Of a stretch of 64,000 nucleotides of DNA, positions 27,480 through 36,819 are shown piece after piece. The notes under the pieces are model-generated. The model had not been told where the DNA came from and searched no databases. It saw nothing but the letters and a program-made list of their open reading frames with translations. A program made the position numbers and the translations under genes. The stretch is from Ferruginibacter sp. (GTDB taxonomy: Bacteria > Bacteroidota > Bacteroidia > Chitinophagales > Chitinophagaceae): positions 1-64,000 of the forward strand of contig JANXXM010000092.1 in NCBI GenBank assembly GCA_025350645.1, in the 5' to 3' direction. Position 1 is the first letter of the stretch, and every line of letters starts with the position of its first letter.

Positions 27480-28973
27480 TCAATTAGATTTTTCAAAATG
27501 AAGTTCTAATTTTTTGGCAAATTGAAAATAATCCAGAATTAAATTCTGCCCATTAGAACCAGGGAATATCACTGATTTTGTTGCTTTTGGATTAGTTTTT
27601 ATATTATCGATAGTAATGCGATTATTTTTTAGAGTTATAGATTTTAAAACATCAGTTTTTTTGGAAAGAAACCAAAAACTAACTGAACTATCCTTGTTAT
27701 TGATTTGTGTTGCATTGTATTCATCAAAGTCACTGCTTTTTTTTTCATAAATATTGACTTCCTTTATTTTGTAAAAAGAATCAAGTTTAATTAAAATAAT
27801 ATCTGTAGAGACCTGTTTAATAAAATTCAGATTCAATCCATAAATTGTTCCCAAAAACGGACCTGCAAGTATATCATCAATTATTCCTAATGGATTAAAT
27901 GTTTTCTGATGCCCCTCACCCAATAAATACAGATCGCCGGAAGCAGTTTGAATAATATTATGGAAATAAATATATCCAATACCCTGCACATTCCCTGTGG
28001 TTGAAATATTCAAATACTCATTGAAGTCTTTCTCCCAAGAAATATATTTTTCTTCAATGATATTCCCCTCGTCATTAATTTCCCATAACGCAAATCCTAA
28101 GGATTTATCTTTATTTATGTCAGCGGTTAATTTATAATAAGCACCATACAAATAAGATTCTCCATCATTGAGAATTTTTACACCCTTGGCTAAAATTTTA
28201 TATGTCCCATCTGCTGACTTTTTAAATAATTCTTTTCCCGTCTTTAAATCTAAGCCAACAATGAAAGCCTCGGGCTTATCTGTATAAATTGAACCTTTAT
28301 AACTGACCATATAAATATAAACCACATCTTTTTGTGTGCCTAAATACTCTCCGAAAAAATAGCTACCGCCGGTTAAAGGCACATAACTCCATTGATAATT
28401 ATTTTTAGTGCCGTAAAAATTGAAACTTAATGAACTTATATCCTTATGTTTAAAAGGTTCAGTAAATATAAAACCCACTTTATCGATCGGATAAAAGTTT
28501 TTCATTTCAATATTATTAGCCCCAACTAATGCCATCTTTTTATATTGTCGTAGTTCTTTTCCGGTTAAATTTATCGTATAAACAAATTTCTTAAATCCTG
28601 ATAAATCATAAATCTGATATTCTAACGTTTTTTTATCAGCATGAAAAAATAATAATACTATCTCTGATCCGGTACATGATGATTTAAAAATGGAAGTTTC
28701 TTCTGAAACATTAATTGTGGTTTCTTTAAGAATATTCAGATTTTTATCTGTGATAGTAAACTTATAAGTGTCAATATCATTATCTAAAGTATCAATTTCA
28801 TAGATAAAGAAATATCCTTTTACATTCTCATCGTCTTTGATTACAGCTTGATTTATTAAGTTGACACTTTTAATATTATTTAAAAGTAAATTCTGAGAAA
28901 AGCCGCTGATTGAAAAAAAAAGAGACCCTAAAATTAAAAGAGTGAATTTATAGATTGGATTAAAGAAAACCAT
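27480..28973 (-). CDS. Secreted protein of unknown function, last gene of the RHS operon
   Basis: A 497-residue protein. I chose the ATG at 28973, where translation gives a typical signal peptide (LILGSLFFSISGFSQ). The mature part looks like a series of beta strands with blade-like repeats (for example YLYGAYYKLTADINKDKS, DLYLLGEGHQKTF), perhaps a propeller. It ends in a short basic segment without a CHU_C or Por-type sorting domain. I do not recognise the family. It is 68 bp downstream of the preceding operon gene, and its codon use is as AT-rich as the rest of the island. Confidence 0.75.
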   Translation of the reverse strand: MVFFNPIYKFTLLILGSLFFSISGFSQNLLLNNIKSVNLINQAVIKDDENVKGYFFIYEIDTLDNDIDTYKFTITDKNLNILKETTINVSEETSIFKSSCTGSEIVLLFFHADKKTLEYQIYDLSGFKKFVYTINLTGKELRQYKKMALVGANNIEMKNFYPIDKVGFIFTEPFKHKDISSLSFNFYGTKNNYQWSYVPLTGGSYFFGEYLGTQKDVVYIYMVSYKGSIYTDKPEAFIVGLDLKTGKELFKKSADGTYKILAKGVKILNDGESYLYGAYYKLTADINKDKSLGFALWEINDEGNIIEEKYISWEKDFNEYLNISTTGNVQGIGYIYFHNIIQTASGDLYLLGEGHQKTFNPLGIIDDILAGPFLGTIYGLNLNFIKQVSTDIILIKLDSFYKIKEVNIYEKKSSDFDEYNATQINNKDSSVSFWFLSKKTDVLKSITLKNNRITIDNIKTNPKATKSVIFPGSNGQNLILDYFQFAKKLELHFEKSN

Positions 28974-29041
28974 GGTGCTTTTATTATCATAAGAGAGATT
29001 AATACAAAAATTCAAATTTTATTATTGATAGATATAGTTTG

Positions 29042-29776
29042 TTAGTACAATAATCCACTTGTTTTTAACCAAAATAATGAGACCGGCATGGTTGAGCGAG
29101 CATTCAGACTATTTTTAAAAATATCAATTCTATTAAAAAAATAATTAGACTTGATTTTCCTGAATTTTAAAATTAAGTCTGCTTTGGGATTAATTACACC
29201 ATCTACAATTTGCTCTGCGAATTGGTCTAAAGCAAACCACTCATTATATCGGCTGAAGGTTTTTAAAGAACGTAACTTAGGTTTTGTTGTTTTATTTATA
29301 AAATAAGTCATTTCCCTAAACCCAATAGAATCATTGTTTTTTTTTGTATAAACCTGTACTTTGTAATATTTTTCGGAAGTGCGTTTAAATATAATTGTAT
29401 CGGATAGAATTATTGCAGTATCGCTTTCAAATATTTGCTTTTGAAATAATGTTCTGGTATATCCCTGCCTGGTTTTTCCAGAACCTAAGTACAACATTTT
29501 CCTTCCTAAATGTATGATAACTGGGATACAATGCTCTAAAGAATAATGGTCCCCTATAGGTTTTAAAGCAGAGCATATTTCAGTTAAGTTATTATTATTG
29601 TCAAAAGTACATTTTACATAAAAGTTAGGAGATTCGGCCGTACCACTTAAATTGCTTATTCCCGTCATTGTAAAATAATCAAAATCTTTAAAATAAAGTA
29701 TTTTTTGAGAATAAATATACTGTTGATCAATAAATAAAATAAGAGCAATAAATAAAATTCTATAGTATCTTTTCAT
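29042..29776 (-). CDS. Secreted protein of unknown function in the RHS operon
   Basis: A 244-residue protein. The ATG at 29776 gives a signal peptide (RILFIALILFIDQQYIYSQ); the longer frame from 29818 overlaps the preceding gene and is unlikely. The mature protein is rich in aromatic residues and beta-strand patterns, with one Cys near residue 55 and another in EHCIPV. I recognise no domain. It begins 16 bp after the His/Cys (CHAT-like) gene, so translation is probably coupled. Its position directly after a possible effector makes an accessory or protective role possible, but nothing in the sequence shows it. Confidence 0.7.
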   Translation of the reverse strand: MKRYYRILFIALILFIDQQYIYSQKILYFKDFDYFTMTGISNLSGTAESPNFYVKCTFDNNNNLTEICSALKPIGDHYSLEHCIPVIIHLGRKMLYLGSGKTRQGYTRTLFQKQIFESDTAIILSDTIIFKRTSEKYYKVQVYTKKNNDSIGFREMTYFINKTTKPKLRSLKTFSRYNEWFALDQFAEQIVDGVINPKADLILKFRKIKSNYFFNRIDIFKNSLNARSTMPVSLFWLKTSGLLY

Positions 29777-29792
29777 TATTACTTTGAAAATA

Positions 29793-30632
29793 TTAACGAA
29801 TTGATGCACCCGCACCAAAATGAATTATTCCTGTCCGAGTAGGAGCTCCTCCATTTGAGGATTTGAAATATTTACCAACGCCGCCCCACTCATCATAAGG
29901 GTCAAATTTTTGTTCCTTTTTATAACTATTTCTGCCTCCCCTTTGAAACCACGCAGCTTCCTTACTTTTAATATAATTATTCTGAGTAAATGAGTTGTTA
30001 GAAAACAATGACATTGTGCGATTATCAGAGGCTTGACCATACACACTTGCACCATTCCACATACCTGAAATGGTTTGCAGAACCGGTTGAAAAGGTGTAC
30101 ATGCTGACCAACAGTTACCTAAAAATACCTTAGTATTTGAGGTAGCCTTACCCGATAGGCGGCTAAAAAATGGATTACTTGAAATGTTGCTTTTTGCATC
30201 AATCCGTCCACCATCCCCGATTTGTAATGATGTTGTTAAAGGATTTCTGTCGGGGTCATCAATTGTGTGTGCATGAGATTCAAGGATTACTGAACCCAGA
30301 GTCTTACTATTTCCTAAATTTTCTAATACTTTATCTGCGCCATCATTCTCATCAGCTGCTCGAACAACTTTAAGATGCCCAAAACTAAAAAACGATTTTG
30401 TCCTTGCCCAAAGTAAATCGACATTAGGAGCATTTAACCCCAAGCGTTCTTTCATTGCAGGATTTTCATTGGTTCCGGTTACAAAAAAAATAACCCCAAT
30501 CTTTTCAAAAACATTTGCCATAGGAAAATCATTAAAAATATCAGTACGCATCATTCGCCATTTCTGTCGTTCAAAAACTTCCCATCCAATATTGTAATAG
30601 CCTCCTTTTTTTGAATAATTGCGAACATCCAT
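29793..30632 (-). CDS. Putative caspase/CHAT-like (DUF4347-like) His/Cys protein
   Basis: A 279-residue protein with no signal peptide. Residues 112-180 resemble clan CD cysteine peptidase cores (CHAT/DUF4347): a hydrophobic strand ending in a catalytic-type His (LGSVILESHAHT, His120), then SLQIGDGGRID in the place of the LQLG segment, then a strand ending in the catalytic-type Cys (TKVFLGNCWSAC, Cys174). The first 100 residues and the Gly/Asn-rich C-terminus ending FGAGASIR are unassigned. It lies 24 bp after the transglutaminase-like gene. Since every neighbour has a signal peptide, this may instead be a detached C-terminal tip of an RHS-type protein. The activity is a hypothesis. Confidence 0.55.
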   Translation of the reverse strand: MDVRNYSKKGGYYNIGWEVFERQKWRMMRTDIFNDFPMANVFEKIGVIFFVTGTNENPAMKERLGLNAPNVDLLWARTKSFFSFGHLKVVRAADENDGADKVLENLGNSKTLGSVILESHAHTIDDPDRNPLTTSLQIGDGGRIDAKSNISSNPFFSRLSGKATSNTKVFLGNCWSACTPFQPVLQTISGMWNGASVYGQASDNRTMSLFSNNSFTQNNYIKSKEAAWFQRGGRNSYKKEQKFDPYDEWGGVGKYFKSSNGGAPTRTGIIHFGAGASIR

Positions 30633-30656
30633 TCTTAAGATATCGCCAACTGAGAG

Positions 30657-31772
30657 TTATTCAATTATCCTGTCAGGATAACGTTGTACTCCCTTAAAGA
30701 TAATATCGCCTAAAACTGTTTCTGCTGTCAATTCTGCTAATAAATATCGTTTCCCTTTGTATTCTACAAATGATTTTTCCTTAGTGTCAAAATTGGCATT
30801 GTAGATACCTAAACGTACATGCTCAATTCCATCATAATTAAGAAAAGTAATATCCAAATCATTAAAATAATAACTTAATAAAAACGCAAGTAACATGCTA
30901 TAATCTGAACAATCACCATTGCCATTAACCAACGCACTTTCTGGGGAATAAATGATTATTTTATGTTCATATTTTAAAACTGTTTGAGTAAATCGCATCA
31001 AAAAATTAATGCTATCTTCTTTGTTTTTGCAATTGTTTAGTTTTGGCGTTAGTGCTGCAAAAAATGAAGTTGTAAAAAAAGGGCTTATAGGCAGTTTTGT
31101 ATACCTCACATGTGATAATGCCAAAGGAAAATCAAACGCATAATTTATATACTGAGGAGAGTAACTAAAGTTAATCGTATCTTTTTTTTGTGTAGCGTAG
31201 TTGTAAAATGAGCGACTAATTTGTTTATAATCGTTTACTACTAATTTAGGAGGTACTGCTCTTAATTTCAAATTCTTTCCTTTATAAAAAACAATATCAA
31301 CACTTCGTATTTTAAATGGCTCTCGTTTAAATGCAGTCAAGATAAGCCTACTTCCTCCTTCATCAGATATAGAAATACCTTCCGGCATAAGCTTAGTGTC
31401 AATACTTACTAACGATAATATTTGTCGTTTGTTTCGTGTGGCAATCCCATTATTTATATTTTGTGCAATCAACAATGCAGATAAAATTTTTACCTTGCCT
31501 GCATCACTTACGTTTTTAAACGCTTCATCTACATACTTTTTTAAAAACAACACAACTGCCCAATCTTCTAAATCATATTGAGTAATATTTGTATTAATAT
31601 ACAGTTGTATAGCAGCAGGTACTATACCTTGCTGTATTATACTATCGCATTCTTGTGCAGATATTTTTTCCAATACTACAGAATTACCATAAAAATCAAA
31701 ATGGTTATTTTGGCAAAATACTTTTATACAGAAAAAGAAACTTAATAAAAAAACCAATAAACCTTTTTTCAT
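30657..31772 (-). CDS. Secreted transglutaminase-like protein
   Basis: A 371-residue protein with a Sec signal peptide (LLSFFFCIKVFCQ). The C-terminal 90 residues resemble a transglutaminase-like cysteine protease core: GNGDCSDYSMLLAFLLSYY with Cys288 at the start of a helix, then IEHVRLGIY with His318, and an acidic residue soon after (LLAELTAE). The preceding 200 residues are mixed alpha/beta and unassigned. It starts 7 bp after the RHS core gene stop, the position where an immunity gene or partner is often found. A role in cross-linking, cleaving or maturing the RHS shell is inference. Confidence 0.65.
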   Translation of the reverse strand: MKKGLLVFLLSFFFCIKVFCQNNHFDFYGNSVVLEKISAQECDSIIQQGIVPAAIQLYINTNITQYDLEDWAVVLFLKKYVDEAFKNVSDAGKVKILSALLIAQNINNGIATRNKRQILSLVSIDTKLMPEGISISDEGGSRLILTAFKREPFKIRSVDIVFYKGKNLKLRAVPPKLVVNDYKQISRSFYNYATQKKDTINFSYSPQYINYAFDFPLALSHVRYTKLPISPFFTTSFFAALTPKLNNCKNKEDSINFLMRFTQTVLKYEHKIIIYSPESALVNGNGDCSDYSMLLAFLLSYYFNDLDITFLNYDGIEHVRLGIYNANFDTKEKSFVEYKGKRYLLAELTAETVLGDIIFKGVQRYPDRIIE

Positions 31773-31779
31773 CTACTTA

Positions 31780-34700
31780 TTAATTTACTTGTCCCACTGC
31801 CTTTGGCGGACTTCCTGTTTTAAGTACTCTTCCATCCGTACTTATTCTATCTCTAAATTTTCTTCTGATGCGTTTTTGAATATACTCTCTTGCTTTTTCG
31901 GCTCGGTCTCTTGCTAAATCTCCTGCAGATTTTCCACTATAATCGTCTTCGGGTTTATAATCTTTTCGGCGTGGCTTTCCTACAGTTCCCGTAGGGTCGC
32001 CTGATATAATACCTCCTGATATAGTAAATTCAGCATTGGGGTCTTTTCTTAATGTCCGCTGCAATGTGCTTATTTGTCTGTTAATATCAGATTTCTTTGT
32101 TAGCTCTTCATTTATTACTATCTCATTAACATTAAAAAACACATTTATGAGTACTTGTTCACCTCTCGCTATAGTTGGAAGATTAAAACTTGGTAAGTTA
32201 ATGTTGCTTACCCAACCCCATAGATTTGGTGCATCAATTGCCGTTTTCACATTGGTAATACAACCTTCTGCTCTACCAATAATTTTTTCCCCTGGCTCCT
32301 TTACGTTTACTCCATTCATACCCAAAACTCCTGCATAAAAATTTCTGAAATTACCAAAGAAGCTTGAAGTTTGACTTGCTGAATTGAAAAAGGTCATATC
32401 AGTTGCATACCCTAACCCCGCTCCTACTATAGATCCTCCTACGGTGTAAGCTGCAAGCCCCCATCCCTTTGCTCCATTATTTTTTGCAATTGCATATGCA
32501 GACGCCCCGCCTGCCACCGCTCCTATAGCAGCACCAACCCAACCTACAAAACCGCCATCTTCATCAATATTATTTATCGGGTCATTAGCCATACCTATGT
32601 AAGGGGAAGCAAACTGGTCATAAGGGTCTGCCTGTACAAAGCGTCCTATCTGCGCATCATAATCCCTCAAGTCAAATTCATTATAACCACTTTCCTCATC
32701 AAACTCAGCATAATCACCTTGGTATAAGTATGGATTTTTTGGCGCATCAAATGCCTTAGAACTTATAGCCGCTATCTTTAAACCATAAGGGTAGTAGGCA
32801 TTTTCTTCCACCAATCGCCCGCGGGTATGGTACAACTCTAAATTATCAAAGAACACCGGGGTAACACTTTCGTTACTTACATAAACAAATGCATAACCAT
32901 TTTTCGGCGCTTGGCTTACCTGAATAGGGATATTTTGACCATTTCCACTTGCTGTGACCCGATAAGCCGTACTTTGCTGCGGTACAAAATTAAAGTTTTC
33001 ATCAAAAAATATTACGTTCAAATAAGCTTGTGGCGTAGTGCTGCCACTCACATTTTGATTTTGAATGAATTCCTGCAAGCTTCCTACTCCCCCTGTAGTT
33101 TGTAAATTATTACTTATTGCTGTACCGACTCCATGCAAACTTATTGTACTGGCCGCACCATTTATACAGTTTACAAAATTTGTTACAAGATTATTGAGTA
33201 TGTTGCTCCCAACAGGGTTATTGGTAGGCTGATCGTAAAAATATTCTACCCCTGTACCGATATTGTCTCCCGCCATTACTTTTAGTAAGGCATTGGGCCC
33301 CACTTGGTAACTATACTTACTTAACTTACTTACCATTTGGCTTGTGTTACTGGTCCAACCTGCAGCTTGCGGGGATTTATCAATACGTGTAGTTACCACT
33401 TCATTATTACCTGCAGGGTTACCGGAGGCATCTACCTGTCCGAACATTCGCTCTTCATAAAATGCTGCAGCAGTTTCCATTGTGGAATTGTGGTATTCAC
33501 TGTGCGTTTCTTCTGTAAGTATTACTCTGGTGTTTTGGAGATTATCCTTTACAAAATATTCGTAAACTCCTTGTGTGTTTCCAAATATGGTGAAGCTGCC
33601 TCCTATTGTAATTCTTGGATTGCTAATTGGAGTAAAAACTTTTATCCTTCCCTCGGGATGGTATATTTCCTTTAGGGTCAAATTACTATTTTCCTCTTCA
33701 AACAAGTAATTACCCATATACCAAATGGTTTTACTGGTACTACTAACCAAATTGGTTGTTTTCTTGGCTATTTTTGACCCAGCGGCATCGTAAATAAATT
33801 CCGTTATGCTTTTGCCTTCTACAGTTATTTTTAAAGGGCGGTTTAAAAAATTGTATTCTATACCTGCCCCTAAAGCAGTTCGTATTTTTTTATTGTTGTC
33901 TTTTATTAGATTTCCGTTCCCGTCATATTCATAATCGGTATTCTGGGCAATACCATAATTTTCATTTTTGAAATCGCCTGTGGAGCCATTTGTAGAAGCC
34001 GTAAGATCTGATAAATCCAGTACAGATCTTAACTGGTTGTTATTACTCCTTATGACATTATTTTTATAATAACCATAAGTTAGTTTATCTATAAATAAGG
34101 GTGTTTGCGTGCCGGGCAAAATCCCTTTCACATATTTTTGTTGTAAGTTCCCATTTTCATCGTAAACAATATCACTTACAGTAAAATCCTTTTTTATATT
34201 ATCCCAAGTACTTTGGCTTGGTTCGGCTTTTTCAGTAAAGCCTGCTTTTGTAAACCGATTAACATTATCATATTCGTAATTGTATTTCCGGGGAGTGTTA
34301 TCTCCTTGAGTTTTCCAAACAACACCTGTTATACTACCATTAACTTGTTGTGCATTAAATACATTATCTCTGTTATCATACCCAAGATAGTAACCAAAGT
34401 AATTGTCCCATTGCTGGCTGTTTTGGGTACTTGTTGCATAACCTTTATTTACACCTGTTAGCCAACCTTGGATATTATAGCTGTGGTTTAATTTTTCTAT
34501 ACCATTACCACTGTTGAATTCAGGTGCTAATTTTTTTATAGTAACCTGCCCCAGTAAGTTATAGGTGTAGCCAGCTATTTTCTTAAATGGTTGGGAACCC
34601 AATTGTATGGCCACATATTCAAGTCTGCGCAATTTATCATAGCTATATTTAGTAATGGTTTGATAATTATTAATACCTGATCCGGGAACTGAATTGTTTT

Positions 34701-36273
34701 GGCATGTACTTAATACTTGGCCCGCAAAATCATATTGTGTACTCATGTAATCAGTACCATTCTTTGCGTTATCCGCTAAAGTTTGTATCTCCCTTCCCTT
34801 CTCATTATAATAAGTAGTTTGGGTTAAGTATTGGCTGGCTGTAGGAATGGCGTCATCGGCAATGTTTTTTACAACTCGTACTTTGCTACCGGTACTAAAG
34901 TTTTGAGTTCGCTTGCTGAGGGTTAAGTTATCTAAAGTAAACACAAGAGCAACCGCAGGATCAAGAGATGCAAAACTATAATTGTTATTGTAGTTTTTTG
35001 AACCGGTGTAGCCATAAGTATCAAAGTAATTAAGCGTATTAGTAACTACATTATTACAAGTGGCACACCCACTTATTACAGGGTTGTGCATTACAACATT
35101 TTCAGTATTCCCTACATATATACTTACGATTACCTCGTCATAATTTAATCCGGTTACATAAGATTGCAAGGCTTGAACTGTGCTATTGTTTTGTAATAAA
35201 CCGGTTGCCACAGTTCTATCTAATTTATCGTATGTAATAAAACTCCATTGCTTGGTTGCTAAGTTTCGTTGATTCTGGTCTTGTGTTAAAACAAGTCTAT
35301 CCCTATTGTCGTAGACAGCATATATTTCCCCCGCATTGGGGCTATGTTTTATTATAAGACGGCCACGTGAATCATAATTATTCCAGAAACATAACTCATT
35401 AAATACAATAGAATTAGGAAATATCCAATTATTCAGCTGTAAATATTTTACAGCTTTGGGGGAAATGATGCATCGTAATTGATTTAAATCGTCATACACA
35501 TAAAAAGTGCATAACCAACCATCATATCCATTTTCATCCAGCCCGTTATTAATATCTTTCTCCTGTGCTTTTTTAAGTATTGTTTTTCCTTCGTTATCAA
35601 TATAAGTAATTAATTTTTTGCCCTTTTCATCAATTACTATCTGTTTGGCTAATTTACCTGTAGCAAAATTTTCCGTAGTCGTAGGAATATCACCGATTCC
35701 ATAATTTATATCCCAAATTTTTATAAGTTCAGTTGAACTGTTATACTCGTATTGTGTACTTATACCTACATTGCTGCCTGCCCAAGCCAGCCCCGGTTTT
35801 AATGTTTTTTCTACACGAGAGAGCGGGCTTCGTTCTATTTGTGTTTCTGAGTAATAATACCCATCTTCCTCAGGGTGAATATTTTGCCAAAAATAATTGC
35901 GTGCATTCTCTGCATTGCCATTACTACCTGCCCCTTGCGTGCTATATCGTGAAAATGCTAAATAATTTTTCTTTTTTAAGTAGGAGTTAGTTCCTAAATC
36001 ATTGCTAAAGTCAGGTATATTATAGCTTGGGGTAACAACATTATCAATATTTATCCCACTATTATTGAAGGTTTTCCATGTAACTCTTCCAATGCCATCC
36101 ATGTAAGTAAATATATCTTTCTGTATACAAGATTGACTCCACTCATTGCCAATAACAAGATTAGTGTGACTTACAGGCTTGAGGGGCTCAGATACTTTTA
36201 AGATATTTTGGCTTGATACACTTTTTAAAAAAAAGCTGAAAAAAAATACAAGTAATAAGAGATTTTTATTCAT
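31780..36273 (-). CDS. RHS repeat-associated core domain protein (DUF6443/YD-repeat type)
   Basis: A 1497-residue protein with a Sec signal peptide (FFFSFFLKSVSSQ). The N-terminal 300 residues match the start typical of Bacteroidetes RHS proteins (DUF6443): LSRVEKTLKPGLAW and YVYDDLNQLRCIISP. Dozens of YD-type repeats follow (YDNRDRLVLTQDQ, YDYDGNGNLIKD-like). The RHS core near residues 1190-1270 reads YPYGLKIAAIS, NEFDLRDYDAQIGRFVQADP and NDPINNIDEDGG. After the core comes a Gly/Ala-zipper hydrophobic stretch (GAAIGAVAGGASAYAIA) and a tip of about 130 residues ending in GDLARDRAEKAREYIQKRI, which recalls the OmpA-like NxxLSxxRA helix. The tip is the likely variable effector part. Gaps to both neighbours are 7-11 bp. 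Confidence 0.9.
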   Translation of the reverse strand: MNKNLLLLVFFFSFFLKSVSSQNILKVSEPLKPVSHTNLVIGNEWSQSCIQKDIFTYMDGIGRVTWKTFNNSGINIDNVVTPSYNIPDFSNDLGTNSYLKKKNYLAFSRYSTQGAGSNGNAENARNYFWQNIHPEEDGYYYSETQIERSPLSRVEKTLKPGLAWAGSNVGISTQYEYNSSTELIKIWDINYGIGDIPTTTENFATGKLAKQIVIDEKGKKLITYIDNEGKTILKKAQEKDINNGLDENGYDGWLCTFYVYDDLNQLRCIISPKAVKYLQLNNWIFPNSIVFNELCFWNNYDSRGRLIIKHSPNAGEIYAVYDNRDRLVLTQDQNQRNLATKQWSFITYDKLDRTVATGLLQNNSTVQALQSYVTGLNYDEVIVSIYVGNTENVVMHNPVISGCATCNNVVTNTLNYFDTYGYTGSKNYNNNYSFASLDPAVALVFTLDNLTLSKRTQNFSTGSKVRVVKNIADDAIPTASQYLTQTTYYNEKGREIQTLADNAKNGTDYMSTQYDFAGQVLSTCQNNSVPGSGINNYQTITKYSYDKLRRLEYVAIQLGSQPFKKIAGYTYNLLGQVTIKKLAPEFNSGNGIEKLNHSYNIQGWLTGVNKGYATSTQNSQQWDNYFGYYLGYDNRDNVFNAQQVNGSITGVVWKTQGDNTPRKYNYEYDNVNRFTKAGFTEKAEPSQSTWDNIKKDFTVSDIVYDENGNLQQKYVKGILPGTQTPLFIDKLTYGYYKNNVIRSNNNQLRSVLDLSDLTASTNGSTGDFKNENYGIAQNTDYEYDGNGNLIKDNNKKIRTALGAGIEYNFLNRPLKITVEGKSITEFIYDAAGSKIAKKTTNLVSSTSKTIWYMGNYLFEEENSNLTLKEIYHPEGRIKVFTPISNPRITIGGSFTIFGNTQGVYEYFVKDNLQNTRVILTEETHSEYHNSTMETAAAFYEERMFGQVDASGNPAGNNEVVTTRIDKSPQAAGWTSNTSQMVSKLSKYSYQVGPNALLKVMAGDNIGTGVEYFYDQPTNNPVGSNILNNLVTNFVNCINGAASTISLHGVGTAISNNLQTTGGVGSLQEFIQNQNVSGSTTPQAYLNVIFFDENFNFVPQQSTAYRVTASGNGQNIPIQVSQAPKNGYAFVYVSNESVTPVFFDNLELYHTRGRLVEENAYYPYGLKIAAISSKAFDAPKNPYLYQGDYAEFDEESGYNEFDLRDYDAQIGRFVQADPYDQFASPYIGMANDPINNIDEDGGFVGWVGAAIGAVAGGASAYAIAKNNGAKGWGLAAYTVGGSIVGAGLGYATDMTFFNSASQTSSFFGNFRNFYAGVLGMNGVNVKEPGEKIIGRAEGCITNVKTAIDAPNLWGWVSNINLPSFNLPTIARGEQVLINVFFNVNEIVINEELTKKSDINRQISTLQRTLRKDPNAEFTISGGIISGDPTGTVGKPRRKDYKPEDDYSGKSAGDLARDRAEKAREYIQKRIRRKFRDRISTDGRVLKTGSPPKAVGQVN

Positions 36274-36284
36274 ACATTACTTAT

Positions 36285-36800
36285 TTAGTATTGGGTATTT
36301 ATTGCATTAATGATTGAACTATCCATTGGCTGTATTTTCGAAGAAAACATAGCCATAAATCTTCCATCTTTATCAATTAAATATTTAATAAAATCGGCTT
36401 GGGTAAGCGCATCTACATCACCATTATAGCTTTTATTGGAGAGCCATTCATAAATTGGGTTTTTATTATCTCCTGTAACATTGCTTTTAGCAGCTATAAT
36501 TATATTTAAATTATAGTTTTGCTCCAGATACTGTTTTAACTCCTGATTAGTCTTTGGCTCGCTACCGAAACTATTGGTTGGAAAAAGCACTATTACCAAA
36601 CTATCCTTAAAATTTTGTTGCAATTGTTGCAGGCCATTTAGCTGATTTATTTTATTACTATTGGATGCAATATTTACCAACAATACTTTTTTTCCTGAAA
36701 AACTTTGAGTATTAACTACATTATTATCGATATCTAAAAAGGATAAACTATAAAAACTTATTAACACGAGCTTTATTAATAGAGATACAATAATTGTCAT
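36285..36800 (-). CDS. Glutathione-peroxidase-like secreted protein lacking the catalytic Cys
   Basis: A 171-residue protein with an N-terminal hydrophobic signal. The sequence follows the glutathione peroxidase family: FSGKKVLLVNIASNSNK for the active-site strand, LNGLQQLQQNF, VIVLFPTNSFG for the FPCNQFG motif, and KSNVTGDNKNPIYEWL near the end. Where the family has NVASKC(or U)GY the catalytic Cys is replaced by Ser48, and the catalytic Trp-Asn-Phe motif near the C-terminus reads QADF. It should be redox-inactive as a peroxidase. It sits between the two giant YD/RHS genes with gaps of 19 and 11 bp. A chaperone-like or scaffold role for an exported thioredoxin fold is my inference. Confidence 0.75.
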   Translation of the reverse strand: MTIIVSLLIKLVLISFYSLSFLDIDNNVVNTQSFSGKKVLLVNIASNSNKINQLNGLQQLQQNFKDSLVIVLFPTNSFGSEPKTNQELKQYLEQNYNLNIIIAAKSNVTGDNKNPIYEWLSNKSYNGDVDALTQADFIKYLIDKDGRFMAMFSSKIQPMDSSIINAINTQY

Positions 36801-36819
36801 AATTCTTTTTTTAATCGTT

